From the NCBI GenBank assembly GCA_017549605.1, contig JAFYUH010000103.1, forward strand, positions 1-39,457: DNA of 39,457 nt, written 5' to 3'. This DNA comes from Bacteroidales bacterium (GTDB lineage: Bacteria; Bacteroidota; Bacteroidia; Bacteroidales; F082). Position numbers and translations under genes: made by a program. Positions 15,636 to 24,827 of the stretch are shown in pieces; within the stretch, counting starts at the first letter, position 1, and every line of letters begins with the position of its first letter. The notes below the pieces were generated by a model. It did no database searches, was not told where the DNA came from, and saw only the letters and a program-made list of their open reading frames with translations.

Positions 15636-16727
15636 ATGCTTAAGTTACGACTAAATTCTGAAAAACGAGCGATTTTATTTTTTCTTATTCTGATTTCAAA
15701 CTTTATTTTTTCAAATGATGTAAAAGCTCAGAATAAAGGAAAGATAAGCACCGTCGTAATCGATGCTGGACACGGCGGCAAAGACCCTGGCGCAGTAGGA
15801 AAAAAGGCCAAGGAAAAAGACATCACCTTGAGTGTCGCCAAGATGACCGGCGACTACATCAAGCAGCACTGCCCTGACGTAAAAGTCATCTATACCCGCA
15901 GCAACGACACCTTCGTCTCTCTCCTCAGAAGAGCGCAGATTGCAAACGAAAAAAACGCTGACTTATTTATCTCCATACACTGTAACGCCAATGCTTCCAC
16001 ACAGCCTTGCGGCGTCGAGACCTTCGTGATGGGAGAGCACAGAAACGTTGCTAACCTCGAAGTGGCTAAGCTAGAAAACGCAGCCATCATGTATGAAGAG
16101 AACGCTCAGGAAGACTACAATAACTTCAACCCTAACAGCACCGAGGCTTATATCATGCTCAACTTCTTCCAAAGCGAATATAAAAACGCTTCCCTGACAT
16201 TTGCAGAGCATATACAAAACCAACTCGTCAATAGAGTCGGACGCAAAGACAGAGGCGTACAACAAGCTGGATTCTTGGTGCTTTACAAGACCGCCATGCC
16301 TTCAGTGCTGGTAGAGATAGGCTTCCTCTCCAATCCTGCAGAAGAGAATTTCCTCAACTCCAAAGACGGACAGACCTACATAGCATCGGCTTTGTTCCGC
16401 GCCTTCCGCGACTATAAAAACGCATACGAAAAAGAAAATGTGACAGAAGGCCCCGCTTACGAAAACAACAACAGCAACAAAATCGTTGATGCAAATAAAG
16501 TCATCTATAAGGTTCAGATAGAAAGCAGAAGCAAGAAGGTGGACAACCCTTCTCAACATTATAAAGGATTAAACGCCATCGACTTCTACGAACATAACGG
16601 GCAATACAAATATACCGCCGGCGCTTTTGAATCAAAGAAAGAGGCTGACGAATATTGCAAAGACATCAAGACGAAAGGCTATGCCAGCGCTTTCGTGGTA
16701 GCATTTAAAAACGGAATAAGATTATAA
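15636..16727 (+). CDS. N-acetylmuramoyl-L-alanine amidase (Amidase_3) with SPOR-like C-terminus
   Basis: The start at 15636 gives 363 residues with a signal peptide ending at ...NDVKA|Q. The amidase_3 zinc ligands are visible: His46 in VIDAGHGGKDPGA, Glu60, and His115 in DLFISIHCNANA; the catalytic Glu227 is in VLVEIGFLSNPAEE. It cleaves the amide bond between MurNAc and the stem peptide during septum splitting or turnover. The C-terminal 75 residues (KVIYKVQIESRSKKV ... YKYTAGAFESKKEADEY) resemble a SPOR domain, which binds denuded septal glycan. It is the first gene of a unit with the MCE protein (10 bases downstream) and the OstA-like protein. Confidence 0.92.
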   Translation: MLKLRLNSEKRAILFFLILISNFIFSNDVKAQNKGKISTVVIDAGHGGKDPGAVGKKAKEKDITLSVAKMTGDYIKQHCPDVKVIYTRSNDTFVSLLRRAQIANEKNADLFISIHCNANASTQPCGVETFVMGEHRNVANLEVAKLENAAIMYEENAQEDYNNFNPNSTEAYIMLNFFQSEYKNASLTFAEHIQNQLVNRVGRKDRGVQQAGFLVLYKTAMPSVLVEIGFLSNPAEENFLNSKDGQTYIASALFRAFRDYKNAYEKENVTEGPAYENNNSNKIVDANKVIYKVQIESRSKKVDNPSQHYKGLNAIDFYEHNGQYKYTAGAFESKKEADEYCKDIKTKGYASAFVVAFKNGIRL

Positions 16728-16737
16728 ACTAAACAAA

Positions 16738-17640
16738 ATGAAAGACAAAACAAAATCAATATTAATCGGATTATCATTCATAATCGCATTGGCATTGTTC
16801 ATCTGGGGATTCAACTTCTTGAAAGGCAAGTCATTGCTCAACAATCAATATACGTTTTATGCAGTATACGAAAACTCTAAGGGACTGCTTCCTGGCGACC
16901 TCGTCACCATCAACGGCATGCAGGTCGGAACAGTGAGCTCGCTGGAGTTTCACCCAAGCCAAGACGGAACCATCATCGTTGAGTTCATCACAAGCAAAGA
17001 CCTGAACATCCCTGAAAACAGTCTCGTGAACCTGGCATCCAGCCTGACAGGATCCGTAAGCCTCGACATAAAATTAGGCGACTCTAAAAACTTCGCTGAG
17101 TCTGGTGACACACTCACAGCAAGTTACGATAACGGAACAATGGGAATGATAATGGATGCTTTCACACCTATCAAAAATAATCTCGAGACATTATTGGTTT
17201 CTCTCAACGACCTCACCACAAACCTCAACGGTTTGCTCAGCACAGAACTCAAAGACAACATCAACAGAAGCGCTAGCAGTTTCGCTTCTTCAATGGATAA
17301 CATAGAAGCAATCTCTTCCGACTTACAACAGCTCACCGACAGCAAAGACGGCAAGCTCACAATGGTTGTCAACAATTTAGAGACAATAACAGAAAACTTC
17401 GGCACCGTAAGCGACTCTTTAAAGAAAATTGATTACAGCCATCTCGTAGGTTCATTGGAAAACTGCATCACCGAGTTCAACACTCTTCTCAACGGCATCA
17501 ACAATGGTGAAGGCAGCGCCGGACTCTTGGTAAAAGACGACAGCTTATATTATAATGTAAACGAAAGCGTCAAGACACTTCAATATATCTTAGAAGAGAT
17601 AAAAGAAAATCCTAAGAAGATAAAACTGAGCGTTTTTTGA
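16738..17640 (+). CDS. MlaD/MCE family lipid-transport protein
   Basis: One N-terminal membrane helix (about 7-27, ILIGLSFIIALALFIWGF) anchors the protein to the inner membrane. The MCE domain follows at about 37-115 (YENSKGLLPGDLVTINGMQVGTVSSLEF). The rest (about 140-300) is a largely helical, coiled-coil-like tail. MCE proteins form hexameric rings that carry phospholipids between the membranes. The matching ATPase and permease (MlaF/MlaE) are not in this window. It starts 10 bases after the amidase stop, so they are co-transcribed. Confidence 0.9.
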   Translation: MKDKTKSILIGLSFIIALALFIWGFNFLKGKSLLNNQYTFYAVYENSKGLLPGDLVTINGMQVGTVSSLEFHPSQDGTIIVEFITSKDLNIPENSLVNLASSLTGSVSLDIKLGDSKNFAESGDTLTASYDNGTMGMIMDAFTPIKNNLETLLVSLNDLTTNLNGLLSTELKDNINRSASSFASSMDNIEAISSDLQQLTDSKDGKLTMVVNNLETITENFGTVSDSLKKIDYSHLVGSLENCITEFNTLLNGINNGEGSAGLLVKDDSLYYNVNESVKTLQYILEEIKENPKKIKLSVF

Positions 17641-17643
17641 TCA

Positions 17644-17725
17644 GTTAGGAGTTAGGAGTTAGGAATTAGGAGTTAGGAGTTGTAAAAAAACTTGGTGTCT
17701 CGGCGACTTGGTGACTTGGTGACTA
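17644..17725. repeat. GGARTTA heptamers followed by CTYGGYGW octamers, within an operon
   Basis: Five heptamer units run 17648-17681. Four octamers run 17691-17722 (CTTGGTGT, CTCGGCGA, CTTGGTGA, CTTGGTGA). The array lies between two genes on the same strand and ends 6 bases before the ATG at 17731. Confidence 0.9.
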
Positions 17726-17730
17726 AAAAA

Positions 17731-19224
17731 ATGAAACATTACATTTTAACAATATTATTATTTCTAACGTTCAGCATTTCAGCCCAGAAGAAGACAACGA
17801 TTCATATCCTGAATGCTGACAGGGCCGACTATGACGAGCGTCTTGGGAGAGACGTGCAACGTCTAATTGGCAATGTCGTAATGCGTCAGGACTCCACCTA
17901 CTTCTACAGCGACAGCGCATATTATAATGAGAGAACCAAATTCTTCGACGGCTTCGGCAACGTCCATATCAATGTCAACGACAGCATAGATATCTATAGC
18001 AATATTTTAAAATACAACGGCGAGACAAAATTCGCAGAGCTTTTATACGATGTAGTTCTCAAAGACGACTCCACCGTCTTGAAGACGCAATATATGACTT
18101 ACGACAGAGTCGAGCATCTGGCGACATATCCCAACAAAGGAACGATAACACGCAACGACAAGAAACTCGTAAGTAAAAAGGGTTATTACCGCGACGACAC
18201 CAAAGTGCTTTATTTCAGAAAAGACGTCGTTGGCACCATGCCTGATTATAAGATCGTCTCCGACACTTTGGTCTACGACACAGAGAACGAGATGATGTAT
18301 TTCTACGGACCTACCGACATATATAATAAGAAGAACACCTTGACAGGCAATTACGGCTGGTATAATACTGAGACTGAGTTCGTCTATCTCGACAGACGCG
18401 CCACCTTGAAAAACAAGGAGCAGTCGATGACAGCAGACACCATGTTTTACAACAAAAAGACAGGCTATGCCAAAGCGCTCAGCGATGTGGTAATTGTCGA
18501 TACCACCAACAAGGCTATCTTGAAAGGCGAACATGCGGAGCTATGGAAAAACATCGGCAAGTGTATGATAACAGATAACTTAAGAGCTATCTATTATGAA
18601 GACACCGACACCTTGTTTGCAAAGGCCGACACTATGTACGTCTATTTCGACACCATCAGCAACGACATACAACGCATCAAGGCATTCTATAACGTGCGCT
18701 TTTTCAGAAACGACGTACAAGGCAAATGCGACTCGATGCATTACGTGCTCGCCGACTCGATGGCTTATATGAGAAAGAATCCTGTGATATGGGCAGAAGA
18801 CACACAACTCAGCGGTGATGACATCAATATAAAGACAAGAGGACAAAGCATAGAAAACCTTAGGATGCAGCCTAACGCCTTCGTCATACAGCAAGACAGC
18901 ATCAAAGGATTTAACCAAGTGAAAGGCAAGAAAATCACGACTTACTTCAAAGGCAACGACATTGACAATATGTATAACGAAGGTAATGCCGAGACAGTTT
19001 ACTGGCTACGTGACGACGATGGCAGCCTGATAGGAGTCAACTTCTCGCAGTCGTCAGAAATGGATATCAAGATCAGAAACCGCCAGATCTCCAACATAAG
19101 ATTTTACCAAAACATCAAGGAAACCTTATACCCAGAAGAACAACTCAAAGACAATATGGAATACCTCAAAGGATTCCTATGGCTAGAAGAAGAGAAGCCG
19201 GTGAGAGGAGAGTTCAGGTTTTAA
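17731..19224 (+). CDS. OstA-like (LptA-fold) periplasmic protein
   Basis: The start is set at 17731 (MKHYILTILL) because the upstream part of the open frame is only array sequence. A signal peptide ends at ...FSISA|Q. The 497-residue product consists of OstA/LptA-type beta-jellyroll sequence, with recurring units such as DSTYFYSDSAYYNERTKFFDGFG and DTLVYDTENEMMYFYGPTDI. This is the OstA-like protein family of Bacteroidetes, longer than proteobacterial LptA, with about two to three jellyroll stretches. It probably forms part of the LPS bridge across the periplasm, together with the LptD encoded nearby. It follows the MCE gene in the same unit. Confidence 0.85.
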   Translation: MKHYILTILLFLTFSISAQKKTTIHILNADRADYDERLGRDVQRLIGNVVMRQDSTYFYSDSAYYNERTKFFDGFGNVHINVNDSIDIYSNILKYNGETKFAELLYDVVLKDDSTVLKTQYMTYDRVEHLATYPNKGTITRNDKKLVSKKGYYRDDTKVLYFRKDVVGTMPDYKIVSDTLVYDTENEMMYFYGPTDIYNKKNTLTGNYGWYNTETEFVYLDRRATLKNKEQSMTADTMFYNKKTGYAKALSDVVIVDTTNKAILKGEHAELWKNIGKCMITDNLRAIYYEDTDTLFAKADTMYVYFDTISNDIQRIKAFYNVRFFRNDVQGKCDSMHYVLADSMAYMRKNPVIWAEDTQLSGDDINIKTRGQSIENLRMQPNAFVIQQDSIKGFNQVKGKKITTYFKGNDIDNMYNEGNAETVYWLRDDDGSLIGVNFSQSSEMDIKIRNRQISNIRFYQNIKETLYPEEQLKDNMEYLKGFLWLEEEKPVRGEFRF

Positions 19225-19237
19225 ATCTCAGAAATTC

Positions 19238-19309
19238 AAAAATTCAGAACCTCAAAACTTCAGAACCTCAAAATTTTGAGATTTTTAATTTCTGAGATTC
19301 TGAATTTTT
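19238..19309. terminator. Palindromic octamer array at a convergent junction
   Basis: Arms 19238-19273 and 19274-19309 match at 30 of 36 positions as an inverted repeat. It follows the OstA-like stop by 13 bases and lies on the far side of buk, which converges from the right. Bidirectional termination is inferred. Confidence 0.65.
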
Positions 19310-19318
19310 ATAATAGCT

Positions 19319-19476
19319 GGGCGCGTTAGGGATTGGAGCGGCATCCTTTGCGAGATAATGGGAATTGGGATTCGGGAACGGTGATTTGGGATTGGGGAAC
19401 GGGAATTTGGGAGCGAGGAGAAAATAAAAGCGAGCAAAGATAGAGCGGAAAGCCCGACGGCGATAGCCGGAACGCC
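19319..19476 (+). ncRNA. Candidate structured RNA element of Bacteroidetes type, interrupted by an array
   Basis: Non-coding sequence with consistent pairings: GGCG..TT (19319-19326) with AACGCC (19471-19476), GGAT/ATCC (19330-19333, 19343-19346), TTTGC/GCAAA (19347-19351, 19434-19438) and a GGC-GATA-GCC hairpin (19459-19468), then an A-run. The block GGATTGGAGCGGCATCC and the block GCGGAAAGCCCGAC recur, from memory, in intergenic regions of this phylum; it may correspond to the Rfam Flavo-1 motif, which I cannot verify here. Between the halves, about 19359-19412, lies a GGGAAT/GGGATT-type repeat array. Function unknown. Confidence 0.45.
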
Positions 19477-19484
19477 AAAAAAAA

Positions 19485-19532
19485 CTCAGAACCCCATTTC
19501 TGAGATTCTGAGATTTTGAATTTATAAATTTC
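19485..19532. repeat. TGARATTY array downstream of buk
   Basis: A short hairpin (CTCAGAA/TTCTGAG) and TGAGATTC units run up to the buk stop. It may be the buk-side terminator. Confidence 0.6.
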
Positions 19533-19540
19533 TAGATTTA

Positions 19541-20614
19541 TTATTCGTAGATCTTTGCTACTGTTTCGCCGTTGAGGACCATGAGGCCGTTTAATGTAAG
19601 AGCCATCATTTCGTCTTCGCCTGGATATACGCAAACTGGAGCGATCTTGCCGAGGTGACCTTCTAAGATCTTGCAGAAGTTCTTGTCGTAAGCCATACCG
19701 CCTGTTACGAAGATAGCGTCAACGTCCATGCAGAATGCTGATGCTGCGAGACCACCGACTTCTTTAGCTACTTGGTAAGCCATAGCGCGGTATACGAGTT
19801 CCCATTCTTTGTTACCAGCTTTAACTTGGTTTTCAACTTCCATAGCGTCGTTTGTGCCGAGGTAAGCAACGAAACCGCCTTGACCTTTAAGCATGAGGTC
19901 GATTTCTTTCTTGGTATATTTACCGCTGAAGCAAGCGTTCATAAGAGGACCTGATGGCAATGCGCCTGAGCGTTCTGGAGTGAAAGGACCGTCGCCGTTC
20001 AATGCGTTGTTGACGTCAACTACGCGACCTTTTTTATGAGCTGCTACTGAGATACCGCCGCCGAGGTGAATACCGATAAGGTTCAAGTCTTCATATCTCT
20101 TGCCAACTGTTGTTGCATGTTGACGAGCAATCATCTTTTGGTTCAAAGCGTGGAAAACAGACATACGTGGGAATGCAGGGTGTCCTGAGAAACGTGCTAC
20201 GTCTTCCATTTCATCAACGATAACTGGGTCAGCGATATAAGCTTTAACGCCAACTGACTTAGCGATATCGTCAGCGATCAAACCGCCGAGGTTACAAGCG
20301 TGTTCACCTACAGGGCTGTTGACCAAGTCGCGTTTCATTGCTTCGTTAACTTCGTAGATACCTGATGTGAGAGGTTTTAACAAACCACCGCGGCCGACAA
20401 CCATTGAAAGGTCGTTAAGTTCAATGCCAGCGTTTTTCAAAGTATTGAGGATAACTTCTTTACGGAAGTGATATTGATCTGCAATGTGTTCGAATGGAGC
20501 TATCTCTTCAGCTGAGTGTTTGATATTTGTCTTGAAAACACATTCTTTATCTTGGAAAACAGCAATCTTAGTTGATGTTGAACCTGGGTTGATGATTAAT
20601 AATTTATGACTCAT
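19541..20614 (-). CDS. buk: Butyrate kinase
   Basis: A kinase of the acetokinase family that makes ATP from butyryl- (or branched-chain acyl-) phosphate. Family motifs: LLIINPGSTSTKIAVF at the N-terminus, VVGRGGLL, HACNLGGLIA, HLGGGISVAAHKKGRVVDVNNAL and the C-terminal TGGMAYDKNF. Its length of 357 is normal. It is the last gene of the mccB-to-buk unit, 29 bases after ptb. The substrate could be butyryl-, isobutyryl- or isovaleryl-phosphate; sequence does not decide this. Confidence 0.94.
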   Translation of the reverse strand: MSHKLLIINPGSTSTKIAVFQDKECVFKTNIKHSAEEIAPFEHIADQYHFRKEVILNTLKNAGIELNDLSMVVGRGGLLKPLTSGIYEVNEAMKRDLVNSPVGEHACNLGGLIADDIAKSVGVKAYIADPVIVDEMEDVARFSGHPAFPRMSVFHALNQKMIARQHATTVGKRYEDLNLIGIHLGGGISVAAHKKGRVVDVNNALNGDGPFTPERSGALPSGPLMNACFSGKYTKKEIDLMLKGQGGFVAYLGTNDAMEVENQVKAGNKEWELVYRAMAYQVAKEVGGLAASAFCMDVDAIFVTGGMAYDKNFCKILEGHLGKIAPVCVYPGEDEMMALTLNGLMVLNGETVAKIYE

Positions 20615-20643
20615 AGTAGTATTATTTTTTTATGTTTATATTA

Positions 20644-21543
20644 TTATTTTGCTAACAATGCTGCCAATGCGATTGAATATAACTTTGTCTTTGCTGTATC
20701 GCCACGTGATGACAAGACGCATGGAACCTTAGCGCCCATAACGACTGCTGCAACTTCAGCGTGGTTGAACTTGCTGTTACATTTGTAGAATACGTTAGCT
20801 GCTTCGATGCATGGGAACAAGAGACAGTCGGCATCGCCTGCAACAGGGCTCTTGAAACCTTTGATAGCTACAGCTTCAGCGTCGATAGCGAGGTCTAATG
20901 AGATAGGACCGTCAACGACACAACCTTTGATTTGACCGCGTTCTGCCATCTTAGCGATGAGAGCTGCGTCAACGCAAGCTTGCATACCTGCGAGCATTTG
21001 TTCTGTAGCTGTGATGATAGCCAACTTAGGATTCTTGATATCTAAAGCGTTAGCTGTTGATACTAAGTATTTCAACAATGTTTGTTTTTGTTTGAAATCT
21101 GGAGCTGGGATGATAGCGCAGTCGCTAGCGATCATCAATTTGTGGTAGTTAGGATTTTCGATTGCACAGACGTGAGCCAATGTTGCGTTTGGAGGGCACA
21201 AGCCGCGTTCTTTGTTCAAGATAGCGCGCATGTATTTGTCTGTTGAGAGAAGACCTTTCATCATGATGTCAGCTTCACCTGCATTGATGAGTTCACATGC
21301 CTTTGTTGCAGCCTTAACATCGTCTGTTTCATGGATGATTTTAAACTTGTTGATGTCGATATTTTCTGCTTCACAAACCTTAGCGATAACGTCTTTGTCG
21401 CCACATAAGATAGCTTCGATTAAACCGTTGTCAACTGCTTCGCTGACAGCGCAGATTGTATGATCATCATTAGCGTAAGCTGCTACCAAGCGTTTTTTTG
21501 GACGGCTACGCAAAACTTCAAACATTTGTTCTAATTTATTCAT
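20644..21543 (-). CDS. ptb: Phosphate butyryltransferase
   Basis: Exchanges CoA for phosphate on butyryl-CoA or a similar short or branched acyl-CoA, giving the acyl phosphate used by butyrate kinase. Family marks are ADIMMKGLLSTDKYMRAILNKE, ASDCAIIPAPDFKQKQTLL and VVDGPISLDLAIDAEAV. It has 299 residues, as expected for Ptb and shorter than most Pta proteins. It lies 45 bases after the acyl-CoA dehydrogenase gene and 29 bases before buk. The pairing with buk is the standard ATP-forming ending of acyl-CoA fermentation. Confidence 0.94.
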   Translation of the reverse strand: MNKLEQMFEVLRSRPKKRLVAAYANDDHTICAVSEAVDNGLIEAILCGDKDVIAKVCEAENIDINKFKIIHETDDVKAATKACELINAGEADIMMKGLLSTDKYMRAILNKERGLCPPNATLAHVCAIENPNYHKLMIASDCAIIPAPDFKQKQTLLKYLVSTANALDIKNPKLAIITATEQMLAGMQACVDAALIAKMAERGQIKGCVVDGPISLDLAIDAEAVAIKGFKSPVAGDADCLLFPCIEAANVFYKCNSKFNHAEVAAVVMGAKVPCVLSSRGDTAKTKLYSIALAALLAK

Positions 21544-21588
21544 AACGCGAGTTTTTGTTTTATTTGTTTATACTTATTTTGATTCTAT

Positions 21589-22731
21589 TTAACATCCTAT
21601 ATATCTTGATATCACGAGGCGTAAGATCTCTGAAGTTCCCTCTCCTATCTGTAATATCCTTTGGTCGCGGTAGAAGCGTTCCATGTTAAAGTCTTTTAAC
21701 AATCCATGGCCGCCCATCACCTGTACTGCGTTGTCGCATACCTCAGCAGCGACTTCAGAGCAATACAATTTCGCCATAGCGGCTTCTTTGCCGTAAGGCA
21801 TTCCTGCGTCTTTTATTCTACATGCTTTATATAACAGACAGCGTGCTGCTTCTATCTTCATCGCCATGTCTGCGAGTTTGAAGCTGACAGCCTGGAACTT
21901 GCAGATCTGTTTGCCAAACTGTTCTCTTTTTTGTGAGTAAGCGAGAGCCATCTCGTAAGCACCTTGAGCGCAGCCCAATCCCATAGCGGCGATAGAAAGA
22001 CGTCCGCCGTCTAATGTCGACAACATGATATGAGAGCCTTGACCTGGTTTGCCGAGCATATTCTCTTGTGGGAGCTCAACATTCTCAAAAGTGAGGCGTC
22101 CTGTGTTGGAAGCGCGCCACATCATCTTGCGATCCATAGGCACCTGTGTAAAGCCTGGAGTGTCGTTTTCCATCAAGAATGTAGTGAATTCAGGTTTGCC
22201 GTTGTTCTCACCGGAGATGACTTGCAATGTGCTGCCCAATGTCATAGGTGTCGCACTGTTGGTGATGAAGATCTTAGAGCCGTTGAGGATCCACTTGTCG
22301 CCTTCCTGACGTGCTGTAGATTCTGTTCCTCTTGAGTCGCAGCCTGCGTTCTCTTCTGTCAAGCCGAAGCCCCAGAGATGTGTCTTGCAGAGACGTGGAA
22401 GATATTTCTCTTTTTGTTCCTTGGTTCCGTATTCTTTGATAGGGCTGATACCTAATGAGTTGTCAGCCGCAATAGTGGCTGCTGTAGAACCGTCGATTCT
22501 TGCGAGTTCTTCAACAGCGATGATATAAGAAAGTGTGTCGAGTTCTTGTCCGCCGTATTCCTTAGGCACACAGATGCCGAGAAGCCCGAGATCAGCCATC
22601 TTCTTTGTGAGTTCAACATCGAAGATTTCATTTTCGTCATTATAGGCTGCCACTGGCTTCACCTCACGTTCAGCGAAGTCGCGGACCTTCTCACGAAACT
22701 CTACCTGTTCTTTTGTTAAATCAAAATTCAT
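21589..22731 (-). CDS. Short-chain acyl-CoA dehydrogenase
   Basis: A flavin enzyme of 380 residues, the normal length, oxidising or (in fermenters) reducing the alpha-beta bond of short acyl-CoAs with ETF as partner. Motifs: FGLTEENAGCDSRG, WILNGSKIFITNS, RDQRILQIGEGTSEI. The catalytic base is the canonical Glu364 (GEGTSEI). The position used by isovaleryl-CoA dehydrogenases, in LDxERL, is Gly243 (LDGGRL). It therefore resembles butyryl-CoA, isobutyryl-CoA or 2-methylbutyryl-CoA dehydrogenases more than isovaleryl-CoA dehydrogenase, although it sits beside methylcrotonyl-CoA carboxylase genes. Its ATG overlaps the mccA stop by 4 bases (ATGA). Confidence 0.92.
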   Translation of the reverse strand: MNFDLTKEQVEFREKVRDFAEREVKPVAAYNDENEIFDVELTKKMADLGLLGICVPKEYGGQELDTLSYIIAVEELARIDGSTAATIAADNSLGISPIKEYGTKEQKEKYLPRLCKTHLWGFGLTEENAGCDSRGTESTARQEGDKWILNGSKIFITNSATPMTLGSTLQVISGENNGKPEFTTFLMENDTPGFTQVPMDRKMMWRASNTGRLTFENVELPQENMLGKPGQGSHIMLSTLDGGRLSIAAMGLGCAQGAYEMALAYSQKREQFGKQICKFQAVSFKLADMAMKIEAARCLLYKACRIKDAGMPYGKEAAMAKLYCSEVAAEVCDNAVQVMGGHGLLKDFNMERFYRDQRILQIGEGTSEILRLVISRYIGC

Positions 22732-24755
22732 ATCGATAATTCTATCAAAATATTTTTAACATCTACTTTATCACCTTCGTTGACGAAGACCTTTGCTACC
22801 TTAGCAGATGTCATCGCCTTTATATTGTTTTCCATTTTCATAGCCTCAACAACGCATAACACATCGCCTTCCTTAACGTCATCGCCTTCTTTCACATTGA
22901 CCTTGATAACCTTTCCTGGCATTGGCGAGAAATATGTCATATCGTTGTTTTTGGTTTCTACATTGGAATAATCTTTTGCATAATTAAGCTCATCATTACG
23001 ACGGCAGATGAAATCCAAACCTTTAAGATGAACGCAATAATTGTTATCCGATGTCGCTGAAACGAAGACCGACTCTGTCATGCCATTGATGATGACCTTA
23101 TTGATCTTGCCGCCATTCTGTGACAACAAGACCTCATAATCTTGTCCGTTGATTTTACATTTCAACGACTTAGGATCTATTTTCTCCACTTTTACATCAT
23201 AAACAGAAGACTGTTGTCTGTTGTCCGTTGTCTGTTGTCCATCAACACTAACTGTGACGTTCATATTATAACGCCAGTAACCTATTCTTTCCCAGACGTT
23301 GTTGATGTCTCTGTTTTCAAGATATAACTTATTGAAGTCATAGAATAAGAACAAGGCTACTACGTCTTCTTTCTTTATCTCATCACGCATGACATGCATG
23401 GCGTCGATGAGTTCTTTCTGATGTTTAGCGCAATATGACGTATCGATTTTATTGTTGATAAAATCCTGATTGTCTATCACACTTTGGAGATATGGTATGT
23501 TGGTCTTTTCAGCTTGTACTATATAATCTTTCAGCGCATTTCGTGTTATCTCGATAGCTGCCTCTCTTGTCTTGCCATGGCAGATAAGCTTGCTTATCAT
23601 AGGGTCATAGCTATCAGAGATTGTCGTTGGTCTGTCGATGCTGCTGTCGATTCTGACGCCTCTCATCTTAGGCTCGTGATATAATGTTAGCTTAGATGGC
23701 GCTGGCATGAAGTCGTTTTCAGGGTCTTCTGCATAGATTCTGCATTCGATGGCATGACCGTTAGCCACTATAGAATCCTGGGTGTAGCCCATCACCTTGC
23801 CGCGTGCTATGCGGATCTGCTCTTCGACTATGTCGATACCTGTTCTTTGTTCTGTGACTGGATGCTCAACCTGTATGCGGGTGTTCATCTCAAGGAAATA
23901 GAAGTTCTGGTTCTCATCGACGATAAACTCCACTGTGCCGGCGTTGTTATAGTTCATCTTCTTGCAGATGTCGACGGCTGTGCTGCATATCGCCTGACGT
24001 CTCTCTTCTGTCAATGTTGGTGACGGAGACTCTTCTATGATCTTCTGGTATCTGCGTTGCACTGAGCATTCGCGTTCGTACAGATGTATGACGTTGCCAT
24101 GATGGTCGGCAAGTATCTGCACTTCTATATGACGAGGGTTTCTTATATACTGCTCTATGAAGATCTGTCCGTTGCCGAAATATTTCTCTGCCTCGCGTGA
24201 AGCCTGCTCTAAAGAAAGATGCAGCTGTGAGGCTTCTTCTACTATATGCATACCCTTACCGCCGCCGCCCGCAGAGGCTTTTATCAAGACGGGATACGGC
24301 AGGGCGGCGGCTTGCGCCTCTATCTCTTCAACGCTACCCACCAGACCCCAAACGACAGGGATTCCGTTCTCGATGGCGAACTGACGTGACCTTATCTTGT
24401 CACCCATCAAACGCATCGACTCAGCATCAGGACCGATAAATATGAGATTGTTGGCTTTACATGCCTCAGCGAATTCCGCATCTTCCGACAGGAATCCATA
24501 ACCAGGATGAATGGCGTCAACACCGGCATCTAAAGCAACGTCTATGATTTTTTGTATGTTGAGATATGTGTCCTTCAAAGTTCCGCCACCAAGAGGACGT
24601 GCCTCATCAGCAACACGGCAATGCATAGAATCTACATCATTATCAGCATATATAGCAACAGAATTAATGCTCAGTTTCTTTAATGTACTGATAATACGAA
24701 CAGCGATTTCACCTCTGTTCGCCACTAATATCTTATGTATTTTCTTCGAAGGCAT
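22728..24755 (-). CDS. mccA: Biotin-dependent acyl-CoA carboxylase alpha subunit (probable 3-methylcrotonyl-CoA carboxylase)
   Basis: The start at 24755 (MPSKKIHKILVANRGEIAVRI) is preferred because the 17 residues upstream are array-like and lie across a -7 box. The 675-residue product has biotin carboxylase (about 5-450; ATP-grasp ASAGGGGKGMHIV, EMNTRIQVEHPVTE), a middle domain, and a C-terminal biotinyl domain with Lys640 in EAMKMENN. It carboxylates a biotin carried on itself, which the beta subunit (25711-27318) uses. The beta subunit identifies the substrate as methylcrotonyl-CoA. Between carboxylase and biotinyl parts a GTCYGTT array (23209-23240) is translated as DGQQTTDNRQQS. Confidence 0.9.
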   Translation of the reverse strand: MPSKKIHKILVANRGEIAVRIISTLKKLSINSVAIYADNDVDSMHCRVADEARPLGGGTLKDTYLNIQKIIDVALDAGVDAIHPGYGFLSEDAEFAEACKANNLIFIGPDAESMRLMGDKIRSRQFAIENGIPVVWGLVGSVEEIEAQAAALPYPVLIKASAGGGGKGMHIVEEASQLHLSLEQASREAEKYFGNGQIFIEQYIRNPRHIEVQILADHHGNVIHLYERECSVQRRYQKIIEESPSPTLTEERRQAICSTAVDICKKMNYNNAGTVEFIVDENQNFYFLEMNTRIQVEHPVTEQRTGIDIVEEQIRIARGKVMGYTQDSIVANGHAIECRIYAEDPENDFMPAPSKLTLYHEPKMRGVRIDSSIDRPTTISDSYDPMISKLICHGKTREAAIEITRNALKDYIVQAEKTNIPYLQSVIDNQDFINNKIDTSYCAKHQKELIDAMHVMRDEIKKEDVVALFLFYDFNKLYLENRDINNVWERIGYWRYNMNVTVSVDGQQTTDNRQQSSVYDVKVEKIDPKSLKCKINGQDYEVLLSQNGGKINKVIINGMTESVFVSATSDNNYCVHLKGLDFICRRNDELNYAKDYSNVETKNNDMTYFSPMPGKVIKVNVKEGDDVKEGDVLCVVEAMKMENNIKAMTSAKVAKVFVNEGDKVDVKNILIELSI
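23209..23240. repeat. GTCYGTT heptamer array inside mccA
   Basis: Four units and a part, read in frame on the minus strand. A 28-bp stretch is identical to one inside mntP (29518-29545) but is read there in a different frame. Confidence 0.9.
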
Positions 24756-24765
24756 AATATGGAGA

Positions 24766-24773
24766 CAAAGATA
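24766..24773 (-). promoter_or_regulatory. Possible internal -7 element (TATCTTTG) before mccA
   Basis: The complement TATCTTTG matches TAnnTTTG 10 bases before the chosen start. The leader would be very short, so it could be chance within a longer operon. Confidence 0.35.
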
Positions 24774-24827
24774 ATAAAAAAACTTTAAACCTTGAACCAA
24801 GAACATTAAAAAAACTAAGGCTTTTGG

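Noticed and set aside
19326-19634. Open frame of 102 codons spanning the candidate RNA and the buk 3' end
   Set aside because: Arginine- and proline-rich translation of repeat and RNA-like sequence, overlapping buk; not a gene.
24195-24440. Plus-strand open frames opposite mccA, and similar frames opposite mccB and asmA
   Set aside because: Shadows of strongly coding minus-strand genes with no family features.
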